Below are positions 20,616 through 33,055 of a stretch of DNA of 64,000 nt, piece after piece; the first letter of the stretch is position 1; every line of letters begins with the position of its first letter. The notes below the pieces were generated by a model. The model ran no database searches, was not told the origin of the DNA, and was given only the letters and a program-made list of their open reading frames with translations. The translations under genes were made by a program, and so were the position numbers. The stretch comes from Favolaschia claudopus (taxonomy: Eukaryota > Basidiomycota > Agaricomycetes > Agaricales > Mycenaceae), in NCBI GenBank assembly GCA_037176885.1, contig JAWWNJ010000017.1, forward strand, positions 1,674,001-1,738,000, in the 5' to 3' direction.

Positions 20616-21259
20616 CTAGACAGATTGAAAGGTCCCTCCGACTGCACTGGCTACTTCGGTCCCTTCACGACGAGCTCTCTGGTAGTCTTTGATGAATCTG
20701 TGCGTGTACGTGAGTGAGGAGGATGAACCGGGATATAGCCACAAACGCACTGTTCGAGGCACTGCGACGCCAGTACGGCGTGTTCTCGAGTAAGAGGTCT
20801 GATACCGTCGTGTCGCAAGTCGTATTTGAGCAGTATGACATTGCCGAACCAGTCCCCGCCCCCGAAGTGAGTTTTAATGCAAAGGTTGATTGGATGCCCA
20901 GCTTCGTTGAGTTGGTTGACGTGAATGATGGCGATTCCAACGTCGGCGTTGGCGGAAGAACCTTGACGTGGAGTAACAACTACCAGTTCTGCAGCCATAT
21001 CCAGAGTATCCGGTGTCGCTCCCAACCAGGGTCGAAACTGGAGTCCGGTTGTCGTGTCTGTGAGCGCTGGAATTCGAATGCAGACTGGGTAGTCCGTTCC
21101 GGTGGGGGCCAAAATCCCCGACACTGTTAGCGTAGGAGTCCTCTGAGTTATAGCTGGTAAGCCTCCGCCTACCCTGAAAAGAAGTTTACTGACCAGCATC
21201 ATCCTAATGAGCAGATCAATGGCCTGCAACTTAGGCCCTGTGGTGACCGGGATAGGCAT
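20616..21259 (-). CDS. WGN-family small protein, intact
   Basis: Exons are 21259-21194 (66 nt, 22 codons, the same as in the copy at 11435), 21142-20751 and 20697-20616, giving 179 aa. Intron 1 starts GTCAGT. Intron 2 is phase 2 and ends CGCACAG. Segments: LTVSGILAPTGTDYP, AELVVVTPRQG, GDWFGNVILLKYD, ending FIKDYQRARREGTEVAS. Its longer tail gives the clearest last exon of the family. It converges on the FNZ gene at 19307. Confidence 0.7.
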
Positions 21260-22172
21260 GTATGAATACGCGGACGAGTGAGGAACGTGAGGTCGTCAGT
21301 CGAAGGCCGTGGTATTGGAATGAAGCTTGGCCCCCTGTATATCGAGTTTCATGATCGGGATTGCTGTCTGACAAGCTGAGGTTTCGACTGCGGCGACAAA
21401 CATTCGTGTGCGGCGCCGAAATTCGCAGAGAGGTTCGGTGAAGACAGTTCTACGCATATGCTATGGGGCAGCCAGAATAGAGGCCATGCGAAAAGTTGAG
21501 ACGGGTTGAACGAATAGCCGTCCAAGTTAAGGAGTGACTCCGAGAGAGTGACTGCAAAGTGATCCAATCGGCAATCGCTCGGGGAGTTCCGATCATCCGC
21601 TTTCGGACATATCTCAGTCTGGGCCGAGTTTCGTTGCCGTACTAGTTTTGATGTGAATCGTGACCGTGACGAACGGAGTAACCAGGTCTGCCCGGAGGGC
21701 GATACTATTAATCTTCTTGACGGGTTATTTATAATTATACCTCGTCGTTGATCCGTATACTTACTGAAAGCATGTGTAGCTGGACGAATTTGGTGGGTCA
21801 CTCGTACGCAACGCGCGGCGTTGGGACGGGAATTCACGTCGCGATATGATACCGCTATTGCCATCATGTCAGTCGTTGCATTGGTTTTGCGAAAAGGGCG
21901 GTAGCTGATCGTTCTGAGTTGTTCGATGTAGCTTGGAATCTGGTGCAATATACTGCTTCGGGATCATTCTTCAAGTCATCGCGCTTTCGGTGCAGGATTC
22001 ATTTCCCGTACGTCCCAATTTCTTCAAACAGTAAGTAGTAGACATCGCGAGTGATATAATAACCGACAGACTGCTGTGTATCTTACGCATGGGGCCATTG
22101 GGCAGGTTATCGTGTGTCGCGTCCTCCCCTGTCTGTATTTTCTTCTGTTCACTGGCATTCGACCCCCTGTAG
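21260..22172. other. Stretch without a supported gene
   Basis: Long minus-strand open frames here (about 200 and 190 codons) lack ATG starts and show no conserved pattern. The right part may hold decayed upstream exons of the 7-TM relic at 22173. Confidence 0.5.
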
Positions 22173-22478
22173 AATATCGTGCCGACGTTGATTATCGTAC
22201 GTGTTGGAATGGGACATTCAATTCCAACGACGGTTCCGAGCGAAAGCATCCTCACCGGGCAGTCTGGCACCACAACTTCGAGTCGTACGCAGGGTATTAG
22301 CCTTAGTGACGGCCACCAGCAGCAGCGTACTCGACGGCCACTCACGTTCGCGCCTATCGCAGCCTCAGCCTTTCGTTCGAATTCGAGGCATTCCGGGGCG
22401 AGCGAATTTACGACGGAAGGAGATGCAGATATCAGGTTGGAAGAAATCACCAGTGAACGAGGGTCATCGCGTAAGTGA
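22173..22478 (+). pseudogene. C-terminal relic of a 7-TM basidiomycete membrane protein
   Basis: An acceptor (CCCTGTAG) opens an exon reading NIVPTLIIVRVGMGHSIPTT. This is the well-conserved end of the last membrane helix in a large family of agaric 7-TM proteins, and a Ser/Thr-rich cytoplasmic tail follows to a stop at 22478. I could not find intact upstream helices in any frame, so the gene is probably truncated. Confidence 0.5.
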
Positions 22479-24166
22479 ATAAAACGACTGGGCTCAATTT
22501 CTTGCAGAGATCCCTTCTTTCTTCCGCTCGAAGTTGTCACTTTGGACTCGGTATTTTCTGCTGATTTTATTGTGTCCGAGGAAACATCCTAAGCTTTCGT
22601 AAGTAGATTCCGTATTTCATTAATTTCTTGGCGAACTGCCTACTCACGCTTCACGTAGCTTCACGTTATGCGCTCCGCTGTTGCTCAGAGACTGGGACTC
22701 TGGAGCTTGATGATGAAAAATCGACGAACCCCAAGTTGGATGAAACCGCGAACCACCGAAGTCAACGTCCTTCGTTTCATGCGGGAACTCCCAGTCTCCT
22801 GCACAGTCCAGATGGATCAAGTGACTGATTCTTTCCCGCCTGCTTGAATGAGCTTCGGGATTTGCTTACCTTTTCTGCCGCGAATTGGCCGTTAAGAGTC
22901 GCACGTCGTCGTCGCTAAACGCTGGAGATCTCTCCTGATCCCCGAGGCGAGTGCTTCGTAACGTTTCCTTCCTTGAGACATTTTGGCTGCAAAAAAACTG
23001 GCGGCGACGAACCCAATTGATTTATGTAGTTGCCAGACTGAAGGTGATCTAGGACGGCCCAACGCTGGCTGACCAGAGTATGATAGACCGGTCCTGTCAG
23101 TGTATCGGTGAGTCCGCTCGTTGTCGAGTCGGGCTCATCGGGCGGGACGTCCATGCGGGTAACCCCGAGTAGATTGAGGTTCGGTGATATTATCATGTCC
23201 TGGATCCGCCAGTCCTCCGCCTCGCAAAAGGATCGCAAATTGTGGTAGGTTTTGGACGAGCCCGAGTTTGAGATTTTTTACCTCCCTTACAAACGAATTT
23301 TTTCGTGTCGTCGTTGGCTCGTTGGCAATGAATAAGACCAGATACGAGGTGCTAGGATTGCTCCCTTTTGTTCCGCCTACAGTTTTGATATCCTTCAAAA
23401 GATTGCGGCGTTGTCCCCTGGTCCTGTTGCCAAGGTTAGCATTCCGCTCTCCTGTCATGCTGGTGATGATCAGATGTCCCAGGAACTCACTTCGAAGTTG
23501 AAAATCTCCCGATCGGGATTCGATCACTATAATTATCCCGAAACACAGATGCCTGGACGGAGAGGAGAGCAGGTCCAGCTAGGACGAGCAGGATGGAAGA
23601 CGATGGAAGACTTTTCAAGGCAATATAGTGGCAAGGCAATGCCAAGGGCTGTCCTTGCCTTCGTCGTTGGGGACGTCGCCGACGCCGCCGAAGTAGAAGC
23701 CTAAAAAAAGAACCATGCGCCTCCAACTTCCCGGAACCGCTCGCGCAATTTGAACGAGATTTAACAGAATCCGTTCGTCTCCTAGCAACTTGAACCTAGA
23801 GGGGTTGGCCAACGTCAAGCGTGGGACATGGAACACGGCAATTTACACAAAACTGTATCACATGGCGCGCTGATTGCTTTTTGGACAGTCTAGCCCGCGC
23901 GCATATTGGACGAACCAGAGTAATGGACGACATTTCTGCTCCCAGGTATATAGAGGGTGGCGACGGCACTTTTTGCCTTCATTGTGCTCTTGGTCCTGTT
24001 CTCTCATCACGCACATCGACCCGTGGTCGATTTTCTTTTCGTTCCCTTCGTCGTTCAAGTTCAAGCAAGCTCGCCTTTGGCTAGTCCATCGCTGCTACCC
24101 TCCATTCGCTTCAATCCACTTCATTTCAACCGCACGGTCGTTTAAGCCCTAGTCCTTCATCCCACA
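22479..24166. other. Intergenic stretch, no gene recognised
   Basis: Only short, start-less or unconvincing frames are present. A GTATATAGAG segment near 23946 lies about 215 bp before the ATG of the Asn/Ser-rich gene and may be its TATA box. Confidence 0.5.
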
Positions 24167-25381
24167 ATGCTGTTCAACGTTGCTGTCGTTCTCCCCCTCA
24201 TTGCCGCCCTGGCCGGTTCTGTTGCTGCCGCCCCTATCGTCATCCCAGCTCACGGCGCCCTTGCTGTTCGAGTGAGTGTCAGCGGGATTTGTTCATGTCT
24301 TGGATGCTTATCTGCATAACAGGCTTCCGCTTCATCATCTTCCTCGTCCTCGTCGTCCTCCTCTTCCACGACGACTACGACGGCCTCCAAGGCGAAGGAG
24401 ACTTCGGTTGTCAACGTGCGTCGTGTTTTATCTTTCGCTACACTTTGCTTTACTCACCGGTTGGCCATGAATTATTAGAACGACTCGAAGAACTCTACGA
24501 ACGCCAACAACAATAACAACTCGAACGCGAAAAACTCCAACAACAAGAACACCAACAATTCTAACAAGAATAACAACAAGAACAGGATCTCCAAAGACGT
24601 CAACATCGCTTTGGACGAGTTCGATATCAAGCTCACGATAACGGAGGACGTGAGTTTTGTTCGATTCATGGCATGTTTGCTCGAAGCTGAATTGTATCGC
24701 GCAGAGGAACACCAACACCAACACCAACAACAAGGTTCGCTGGACATCTCGATCTTTCTTGTATCGTTCTGATCATTTCTGACTCGATAGAACACCAACA
24801 CCAACAACAACAACAACGACGGCAGCTTCGAGGTTAAGGTCCGGGTAACACCCAACCGCAACCGCGTGAGTTTATTTCCTTGCCGCCTTTCCTTCGTCAA
24901 CACGGTCATTGACTGCGCGCTGTAGACCGGCAACAACAATAACAACAACAACCAGAACAACAACAACCAGAACAACAATAACCAGAACACCAACAATCAG
25001 AACAAGAACAACAACGTCCGTACCGTTCGATTTCCATCCGTCTAGCTTTTCTAACGCGTATCATTGCAGGAGACGAACAACAACAACAGCAAGACCGAGT
25101 CGAAGAACACCTCTACTTCCTCGTCTTCTTCCTCGTCGTCAAGTTCTACCAACGCCAAGGCGAAGGTTGGTCACTTCCACTGCAAGGCGTGCTTGTAGAT
25201 TGACGACCTGGTTGCTTACCCAGGAAACTTCGTCCTCGTCGTCTTCATCGAGCTCCTCGGCTGCTGCGAAGGCCACCGCATCTGCCGCATCTGCTGAGAA
25301 GAAGGTACGTCGGGCTCTTTGTCTTCATCATATACATACATCTTTACTGACAATCGCTCCCTCCTTCCGCAGACCGAGTAA
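24167..25381 (+). CDS. Secreted Ser/Asn-rich low-complexity protein, nine exons
   Basis: The start is a classic signal peptide (MLFNVAVVLPLIAALAGSVA then AAP). Exons: 24167-24271, 24323-24415, 24479-24649, 24705-24734, 24791-24865, 24926-25015, 25070-25165, 25224-25304 and 25373-25381, giving 249 aa. All eight introns are phase 0 and 51-68 nt, so every exon is a whole number of codons. Ser-runs (exons 2, 7, 8) flank Asn-rich exons (3-6) with Asn/Thr and Asn/Gln repeats. Short structured pieces lie between (VNIALDEFDIKLTITED and GSFEVKVRVTPNRNR), two similar amphipathic strands. The product is likely secreted or cell-wall associated. Its function is unknown. Confidence 0.8.
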
Positions 25382-25900
25382 TTGTTTTGTTCCGTTCTGG
25401 CCGCCTGTTTTGTTTTTTTCTTGCTGTGGGCCGAAGCTTATCGACCTCGATGGAGGTACTATTCCATTGCACGCGTGGACAAATGGACATTCCAGCTACA
25501 TACATATAGCCACCTAGCCAGCAGCTTATTTTCAAGGACTTTACCTTCTTGTTCTTTAGACATCCGTGATGTATTTCGTAGACAGACAGCCAATCACAAC
25601 ACATCCTTCCAATCGTCGTCGTGTGCAGTTTTGGTAGAGTTCAAATTGCTATGCTTTGAGCTTGGTCTGGTTATATACTTAGCGAGGGCACCGAGCTGGT
25701 TTCAGCTTTCAGCTTTCCCCTTTCCGCTCTCAGCCCTTTTCTATTCTTTTCAGCACTGCCCGCCATGTATTTTCGACCCATCCTCGATTCAAACGGATGA
25801 ATTCGCCAAAAAAGGAAATTTCGCAAACGTTTCTCCGCAAATCCGTTTTAGGTCGAGTCGTTTATGGTAATCCTCGCTTCCGTTTTTCCGGACGATTGCA

Positions 25901-25906
25901 TATATA
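25901..25906 (+). promoter_or_regulatory. TATA box of the cupin gene
   Basis: GCATATATAGGGG lies 91 bp upstream of the ATG at 25992, a usual distance for a fungal TATA box. Confidence 0.5.
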
Positions 25907-25991
25907 GGGGCCCTCAAAATCTGAAGTTAGAACAAAATCAAGCCCCAACTTGAGTAGCCTTCACCTCCACACCTCACTCTAAATCAATACC

Positions 25992-26516
25992 ATGGCATCC
26001 TCCCAAACCACCCAACTCCCCGACGCGCGCCTCGTTGTGACAGGGCACACCCCCACGGGCACCTCCATCTTCACCTCAGACTCGATCCTCCCGCCTTTCG
26101 CTCCCTTCGGGCCTCAAAGCTCCCGTTTCACAACCTTCCACGCCTCCCCCACCGTCCCCGCATCCAACACCGCGCCCTACCCCACGCTCGACGCGGTCCT
26201 CCCGCGCTGCCCGCCCACCGGCGTCCTCTTCTGCATCACAGACATCCAGCCCGGCGGCAGCGCCCCGATGCACCGCACGCAGAGCATCGATTACGCCGTC
26301 GTGCTTTCAGGGGAGATTGTGTTGGCGTTGGACGGTGGGGAGGAGAAGACGGTGAAGGCGGGGGAGTTTATGGTGCAGAGAGGGGTGAATCATGCATGGC
26401 ATAATCGGACGGAGGAGGTGTGTCGGATCGCGTGTGTTATGGTGGGGACGGAGGAGATTGTTCTTGAGGATGGGAAGGTGTTGGAGCAGACTGTGTTTGG
26501 AAGGAAAGCGGAATAA
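25992..26516 (+). CDS. Cupin-domain protein, 174 aa
   Basis: A single exon. The C-terminal half is one cupin barrel: motif 1 is PGGSAPMHRTQSIDYAVVLS then GEIVLALDGGE, and motif 2 is GEFMVQRGVNHAWHN. Two candidate metal-ligand His residues are present (PMHRT and NHAW), with Asp in place of Glu at the SIDY position. The N-terminal 80 residues contain VVTGHTPTGTSIF, typical of small fungal cupins with this layout. Such proteins may be enzymes or binding proteins, and the substrate cannot be read from sequence. Codon choice shifts from C-rich to G-rich wobble midway through the gene. Confidence 0.85.
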   Translation: MASSQTTQLPDARLVVTGHTPTGTSIFTSDSILPPFAPFGPQSSRFTTFHASPTVPASNTAPYPTLDAVLPRCPPTGVLFCITDIQPGGSAPMHRTQSIDYAVVLSGEIVLALDGGEEKTVKAGEFMVQRGVNHAWHNRTEEVCRIACVMVGTEEIVLEDGKVLEQTVFGRKAE

Positions 26517-29500
26517 CGTAGACGTCGCCTCAAAGACTGGAAGTCTTGTTTGATTGCTATTTATTGTTTCTGCGGTTAAATAATGCATTATTTGAGCCTT
26601 TCCAAACAGTAAACCTGCGAATACCTCAGATCAGTACCCAGACATTATAAAGGGCAAGTAAAATCCTTGCCGTATTACGACTGAGGTCCCAGTCTGAGAG
26701 GCCAGTCACACGCCCCGGTCTCGCAAAGACATGCCTCTAATGTGCTAACACCGCTGAGACCATTCCTTTGTCGCATCGGACACCATTAAAAGTAACACCC
26801 CCGATTACGAAGGAACGTGCAATCCAAGCGGAAGGTGATAGAAATACTGGACAGCGATCTGCCCTGGCAAATCTGCCCTGGCAAATCTGCCCTGGCAAAT
26901 CTGCCTGTGGGCGAGATAAATCTCAGCAAGGCCTACAAGGCTCCATCCTCTCGACCCATCAATTGGCTACCTGGACCACTGGTTCGACGAATTCAATTCC
27001 ACACCTCGCCCTTGCACTCCTTCGCCTCGAAGAGAACGACAGTGCTCACGCCCACGAACACGAGTCTGAGGACGGGGATACGTATACGAGCTGCCTCCCA
27101 GCTTCTAGAGTAGTAATACCCTCTACGCCGCAGCCGACAAGATAGCTTGAGCAACACTCGGGCCCTTCTGACTCTGAATCTCTCAGTACCACTCCCACTC
27201 CCACCCGCCCTTGACATCCCTGGACCTCACTACCACGAACTAGGCGAACCCTACAATCATCGATATCGATCCCATCCCACTTGAAACAAAGCGTCCGCAC
27301 CCCTCCGCTCCGATACAACGTCGTTTTGCAACCGGCCCCAGTACAGGATAAGCAAGATCGAGTCCCACTCCCCATCCAGTGTTGACCCACGCAGACAACA
27401 GAGGAGGAAAGAAACACAATCACGGCTGTTGTGGAATATGACGAATCGACGATCACGCCTTAAAAGCAGACCAGCTCTGAGCTCGCCGCTCGACGCGCGG
27501 TAGTAGCAGAAACGCCAGGGATACCAGCACTACGACGCGTCGCTTCCGCACGTCCCCACACCCGTCTCCCCGTACCAGGCCGTGTCTGTCAGACGAAATG
27601 AGGCGATACTCCCTCCCCCGCGCCGCACCCCCTTCCCCCACAACCCATATTCCTATTCCAACTCATATCCATGCTTATCCCCATCCTCTCGCCCTCCTGC
27701 CCCGCGCCCAACGCTCCACGGAACAGATCACAACCTCACGCCTCCGCCCATATGACATATATGTGCGCTCCCATGGATGTATACATCGAAAGCGCGCTCC
27801 CCCAACATCTTGCGGACAGCTCGACAGAAGCACCCCGCGCGCCTTCTCACGCGCATCTCCGCCTCGTTCCCAGGTAGCATAACCTCTGCGTACACATACG
27901 CCTCCGGCTCGAGAACGAAGGATGAGGAATCGAGAACCGAGGGTGAGCAAAGGACGATGTCGACATCGACAGCAGAATGAGAACGAGGACGAGGACGAGC
28001 CTAGTATGTGCGGCGGGCACAACTAGTAGTCATGGCCACTCTCGCACCTCTACCCCATATACCCGCCCTCCCATCGATACATCATCCATCGGAAGCGGTG
28101 ACTTGCGAACAATTCGACAGCTCATACCAGCTACATACATCATACCGAGTAAATGGCTGATGAGCAGTCAGTACTTATACCATACCCGACGCACAGAAAT
28201 ACATACATACATACCTCGGATTCTAATTTCTCATTCGCGTCTGCGCCTCGTTCCCAGCATCGACATCGACGTCTAAACCATGACGAGAACGAGCCTATGA
28301 GTGTGATATACTCCTGGGGTTCTGGGCGACAGCATAGCGCACCAAACGGCAGTATTCTCCACCGAACTCGGACAATCGGAGGACAAGCCCCTCGCAAACA
28401 TTCTGTCCTCACTTCACCAGCTTTGAGTCTGTTTCTGAGACGACGCCGCACTGACGATATCGATATCTCGCCCCCGCGCTGACCCCTAGCTAGAGGAGGG
28501 AGAGGCGGCGCCACAAAGTCGATTGCCCTGAGAGCGAAAGTCTGCAGCGAGATCAGCTTTGAGATATAACGAAGGAACGCAGGCCGCGGGACGTACACCA
28601 TTACTATTGCGAGGCCGCGCAAACTATCCGCGTACGCCTACGCCTGTCGATCCTCTCGCGCTAGCGATACGACAAACCCGCAGGGGGTCGTGCCTTCGCC
28701 GATAACCGCCTGTCTCTTTTCCCCGCCGCCTTCTGCTTCCACTTGCCTGTTGTCGTGAGCCTGATGGTGCGACGGATCCGGGGCGGGACGAGGGAGGTTG
28801 TCGATGAGGCAGAGTGCCATTGGGAACATTGGACGAGAAAGTTGTTGGAAGAGATAGATGGGACAGATGAGATGCGGGGGTCCCGTCGGCGCCTGAGATC
28901 CCTTTTTTGCTGAACAGAGAAAGACGCTGGGCGACGTGTGTCGTTGACATGCGTGAGGTGTCGGTATCCGCAGAAACGTCGAAAGCGTTGGGCGATGGAG
29001 AGGTTTCCGTTTTCATCAACGTCCTGCATTGCAGACCCAGAATCTACATATGTCCGCAAGAATCCTGGGCGGAGCGGGTGGGTTTTTTTTAAGGATCCGG
29101 GGCACAGGCCGACGTCAGGCGGTCGATGCTATACCCACAAGGTCATTCCTCCTTTCCCGTCGACATGGTGTCTGTGGACTCGGCATGGCGTCCGGTGCCA
29201 GCCAGTGTAGGCGCAGGTTCAGGGTCAGATTGATATTCCGACTCTCGTGCAGCTGGGCGTGGGCGCTGCTTTCCAGATTTCGAATTCCTCTTTGTATTCA
29301 AGTTCCTCGAGATGTGCGAGACCGTGTAACCGCAGGAGCGAGATCGGGATTAGGCGATAATACTGGTTGCTGCAAGTTGGTGCGCGTGGACGTCGACGGA
29401 ACGATATAAAATCGGAGGATGAAAGGACTGGTGATAAGCTTCAGCCTAATGGGACAGTGAGATAGAATAACGGAACGCACCTGAACGACTCCTAGTAAGC

Positions 29501-30524
29501 TAGTACTGGTAGACACCTCCGCATCTCAACCACATGTACACCGCTATGCCGCTCCTCCGCGCGACTGGCGGTGCCGGCTATGCCTATGCTGGAGACTTGA
29601 ATTTCGGGGTGTAGTAAGGACTACCCATTCGCTGGACCCGACACATGTACAACTGCGCCTCGTTATTCTCTTCCTCTCCCCTCGGCTGGCCGCCTTCCAA
29701 CCGTCGTCCGGCCCCTGCCCTCCAAGCTGTAACCTGCGCATGACGTGCACACCGCGAGGCCGCTCTTCCGCGCGCCTTCGCAAAGCTGAGTAAACGATCA
29801 CTCGAATGCACCGCAAATCGCTGCACTGCAAAAACACGCGGGGCAGCGGGAGAATTGGAAAAAACGAGTCCACAAGGTCATGTTTCGAGGCTTTGTACGT
29901 TGGCCTCTTGAGGGGGAATGGGTAGACATATTGAAAATAACGGGAAGGCGACTCGGAAGGTGCGGCACGACAGCGACGGCGGGTGAGGATTGAGGACGTG
30001 GCGGGGGCGGTAGGCGCAGGGAGGGGGTAGAGGTACGATGAAGCACTCGAAGATGCTCTTGACTTGGAGGAGACAGCCGGTTGCGTATTATATCATCCGC
30101 GAGCGATGCTCTTGAATCCGACGCGGCAGTCTTGTGCGCCAGGATGTGTCAATCCAGTACACCAAAACGCCGTCGGGGTCGGCCCAACTGCGTTTGGAAG
30201 AGGGCGGAGGGGTCCATCTGCGGACGACGAGCGAGACCTGTAGCTTGGGAAGCGGCCCAGGTAAATAGACCCGAAATAGACCTGGAGTCGAGGTAAGTAT
30301 TCATTGAACTTGAGAGGAAGAGAAGGATACTTACCAGTGCCAATAGTGCTATTTAAAGTATTCAGCCACTCTTCCTCCTAGCTCGGGGCCCTATTGTAGT
30401 TGAGGGTCGATGAGACGCGCAAGTCGACGTGGAGAGGAAAAAAAACGACAAGTTGCTGGCATGGTGCGGCCGATATAACGTCAATGTGCTTGGCGGAGGT
30501 GCCAGTGCAAGCCTAGGCCTAACG
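26517..30524. other. Four kilobases with no gene recognised
   Basis: Open frames here are short and unlike any family I know. One simple tandem repeat (26859) and scattered GAGAACGAGGACGAG-like purine runs near 27980 and 28280 are present. A distant relic cannot be excluded. Confidence 0.5.
26859..26906 (+). repeat. Short tandem repeat, 14-bp unit, about 3.4 copies
   Basis: The unit CTGCCCTGGCAAAT is repeated three times exactly, followed by a partial copy. Confidence 0.9.
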
Positions 30525-30640
30525 AGTGCGAGGGTTCGCGAGGCGAGAGGAGCATGAATTGCGTTGGTGGTTGACGCTAAAGTGGAATCGGAAGTTGGGT
30601 ATGTTTGTCAAAACCCTTGCCTTTTTCAGACGCCATCAAA
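30525..30640 (+). repeat. Left copy of a dispersed inverted repeat (partner 34345-34490)
   Basis: Shared blocks, here forward and there reversed, include GAGGCGAGAGGAGCAT, ATGTTTGTCAAAACCC and CTTGCCTTTTTCAG. A weaker third copy lies near 37990. The pair encloses the tRNA-like repeats and the DJ-1 gene. Confidence 0.6.
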
Positions 30641-31575
30641 TCCCAACTCTTTCCCTCTCACTCACTCACTCCGGGTCGCTCGGTAACGTTTCGCGTTTGC
30701 CTCAGGCTCAAAGCATACATTTGCAATTCGTTCTAGAAAGATCGACTGAACTCAATGGCTCGAGTCCGAGCGGCTCCCATGCAAATCTTGTCGGAAATCC
30801 TTTACAAATGACAATTGCAGGGGTGCCTGTTCGATTCAAGTAGTGTCAGTGGTGAAGCGACGTGGCTCTTTTTGTTTCAATTTCAAATCCGACCACTTCG
30901 GTACGACGTACTCCCCACCTGTCCTTCATACAGCCCATAGAAACTAGAGACTCCTAGCGACCGGATCGCCTCCACGCTGTTTGTCCGAAAACGAGCGTAT
31001 ATTAATGTCATGTGGATCAAGCCTGTTCAACTCAGGTGGGAGTCATGATGTCGCCGAAAAAGTTCTTTTTTCATTCTACCTCTAACCCTACTATCACTCA
31101 CTGGCAGCACATCGTCTTTTGTACCCTTAGTTAGGGAGTTGACCAAAATTCCCGTCGCGCAACATCTTTCTTCGGGCCGGCGACGTTCAAACGCGACATT
31201 TAGATCGGCGCACTCCACCACAAAGAAGTCCACCTCGGGAGTACGTCTGACTTTTGTCTTCGAAGCTCAACTTTGCTCAAGTCCTATACCGACATGCCGC
31301 CGGCGCACGCTTTAATTGGACTGCAACTTTGCCTCATCATCTCAAATCGGGACGTCGTCTGTTCGCCTCAGACACGCGCCATAGATTCATCTGCGGTGAC
31401 TTTTTTGAAGGTCACAGCGGAATCACTCGGGCAATTCAACTTCCCAACCATACATACTTACATACTTACCTTCACAGGTGCAGAATTCAATCAAAGCTCC
31501 TTGTCCAGTCACTGCACTCACCCAACCAAAATTCCTGTGTAATCTACCTATCAACCTACTTACCTCCAGAAGGCA

Positions 31576-32895
31576 GACTCGATTGCGAGGGGCTCGCCTC
31601 CATCTCGTCTAGTTCGTTTGTGATCTGCTACGGACCGTGGAGCCCGCCTGTTCGACTCAGGCTCGAGTCATGGGAAGGTGATGGTTCTCTTTTCATCATT
31701 TTTCCTTTTCCTGTTTCTCGCCTCAGTTTGAACTGGCAGCTTTCATATTCCATACTTCCTCCCTTTCTCACAGATTTTCCGCGTCATGCTACCCACATTC
31801 CTCACTCGTCGAGCCACTGCTCTTACCCAACTAAGGTTCCTGCAGACGGCAGACTCGATTGCGAGGGGCTCGCCTCCACTTCATCTGTTGCGTTGGACGG
31901 ATAATGCACTGTGGACTTCGCCTGTTCGACTGAGGCTCGAGTCATAGTTCTAAATATTCAGGTCACTCTTTTTGGTCATTATTCCTTCCCATGTTTTTTT
32001 TGCCTCGTCTCGAGGTTCAAAGGGCATCGATATCTAGCTTCTGTTTTTCCCATGCATCCTTTCCGTCCTTTCTCACAGAATTTTCATACCCAAAATCAGT
32101 CACTCGTCGAGTCACTGCGCTTACTACCCAACCCAAACTCCTGCAAAAGGTAGACTCGATCGCGAGCGGTTCGCCTCAGGCTCTACTTCATCTTCAGCGC
32201 CGTCCAATTTTGGATTTACATCCCGTGGAGCCCGCCTGTTCGACTCAGGCTCGAGTCATAATTCTTCAAGATGATAGCGCTCTTCTTTTTCTTCTTTTTC
32301 TTCTTTCTTTCTGTGACCTTCGCCTCGAGGTCCAACAACGAGTCTCGACTCAGTCGAACGATCTTCCCATGACGCCTGTTCGTTTCGTTTTTCCATCCTT
32401 CATTGACACGAGATTCATAACTTGACCAGATTTCAAGTAACTCGTCGACTCGGAGTCAGTCATTGCATTCACCCAACGCAAAATTTCTGTACAAGGCAGA
32501 CTCGACTGCGAGCGGCTCGCCTCCGCTTCATCTAGTTCGTTTGTGATCTGCTACTTAACCGTGGAGCCTGCCTGTTCGACTCAGGCTCGAGTCATACAGT
32601 ACTAGGGTATTCAGAGCTTTTTTCTTCTTCTAATTCTTACTGGCCAGGTCTCCCGTCTCGGGGTTCAACGAGACTTTTATTTTCCCAACCATACTTACTC
32701 ACCTCAACAATCGGAGTTTAGTAAATTCACAACCAGAATTAAGTGTCCCCGGAAACTCCGTGAGCTCCTTACCTACTGTAGATAAAATTCTTATGAAAGG
32801 AAGAGACTCGATTGCGAGGGGCTCGCCTCTACTTCTGCTTACGCGTTTCGCTCGCTTATACCGTGGAGTTCGCCTGTTCGACTCAGGCTCGAGTC
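31576..32895 (+). repeat. Array of five tRNA-like repeats (units of about 280-350 bp)
   Basis: Structured cores lie at 31576-31669, 31852-31943, 32153-32257, 32499-32593 and 32805-32895. Each starts GACTCGA and ends TCGAGTC (a 7-bp acceptor-like stem). After a two-base spacer comes a D-arm-like hairpin (GCGAG-GGG-CTCGC). A CTCCA...TGGAG-type stem then encloses a variable loop of about 30-40 nt. Last comes GCCTG-TTCGACT-CAGGC, a 5-bp T-stem with the canonical 7-nt T-loop. TTCGACT also fits a Pol III B box. Spacers between cores share CACTCGTCGAG and CCCAAC segments. Whether any copy is a working gene is unknown. Confidence 0.75.
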
Positions 32896-33055
32896 GTGCC
32901 ACAAACATGAATAATTGACCTTTTTTTTTTGTTGCTGCTCATAATAATCCGGACTTTTCGAGCTTCAAGTTCTCGTCTCGGGTTTCAACTCACAACGGCC
33001 GCACACGAGAGCAAGATCATTTATTGATTCCCCACCATGTCTCAACCTTTAAACT

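Noticed and set aside
21349..22540. Two long minus-strand frames (about 200 and 190 codons)
   Set aside because: Both begin at non-ATG codons, show no conserved motifs, and the second lies opposite the recognised 7-TM relic.
24428..24996. Leu/Val-rich minus-strand frames opposite the Asn-rich exons
   Set aside because: They are complements of AAC-rich codons, so shadows of the real plus-strand gene.
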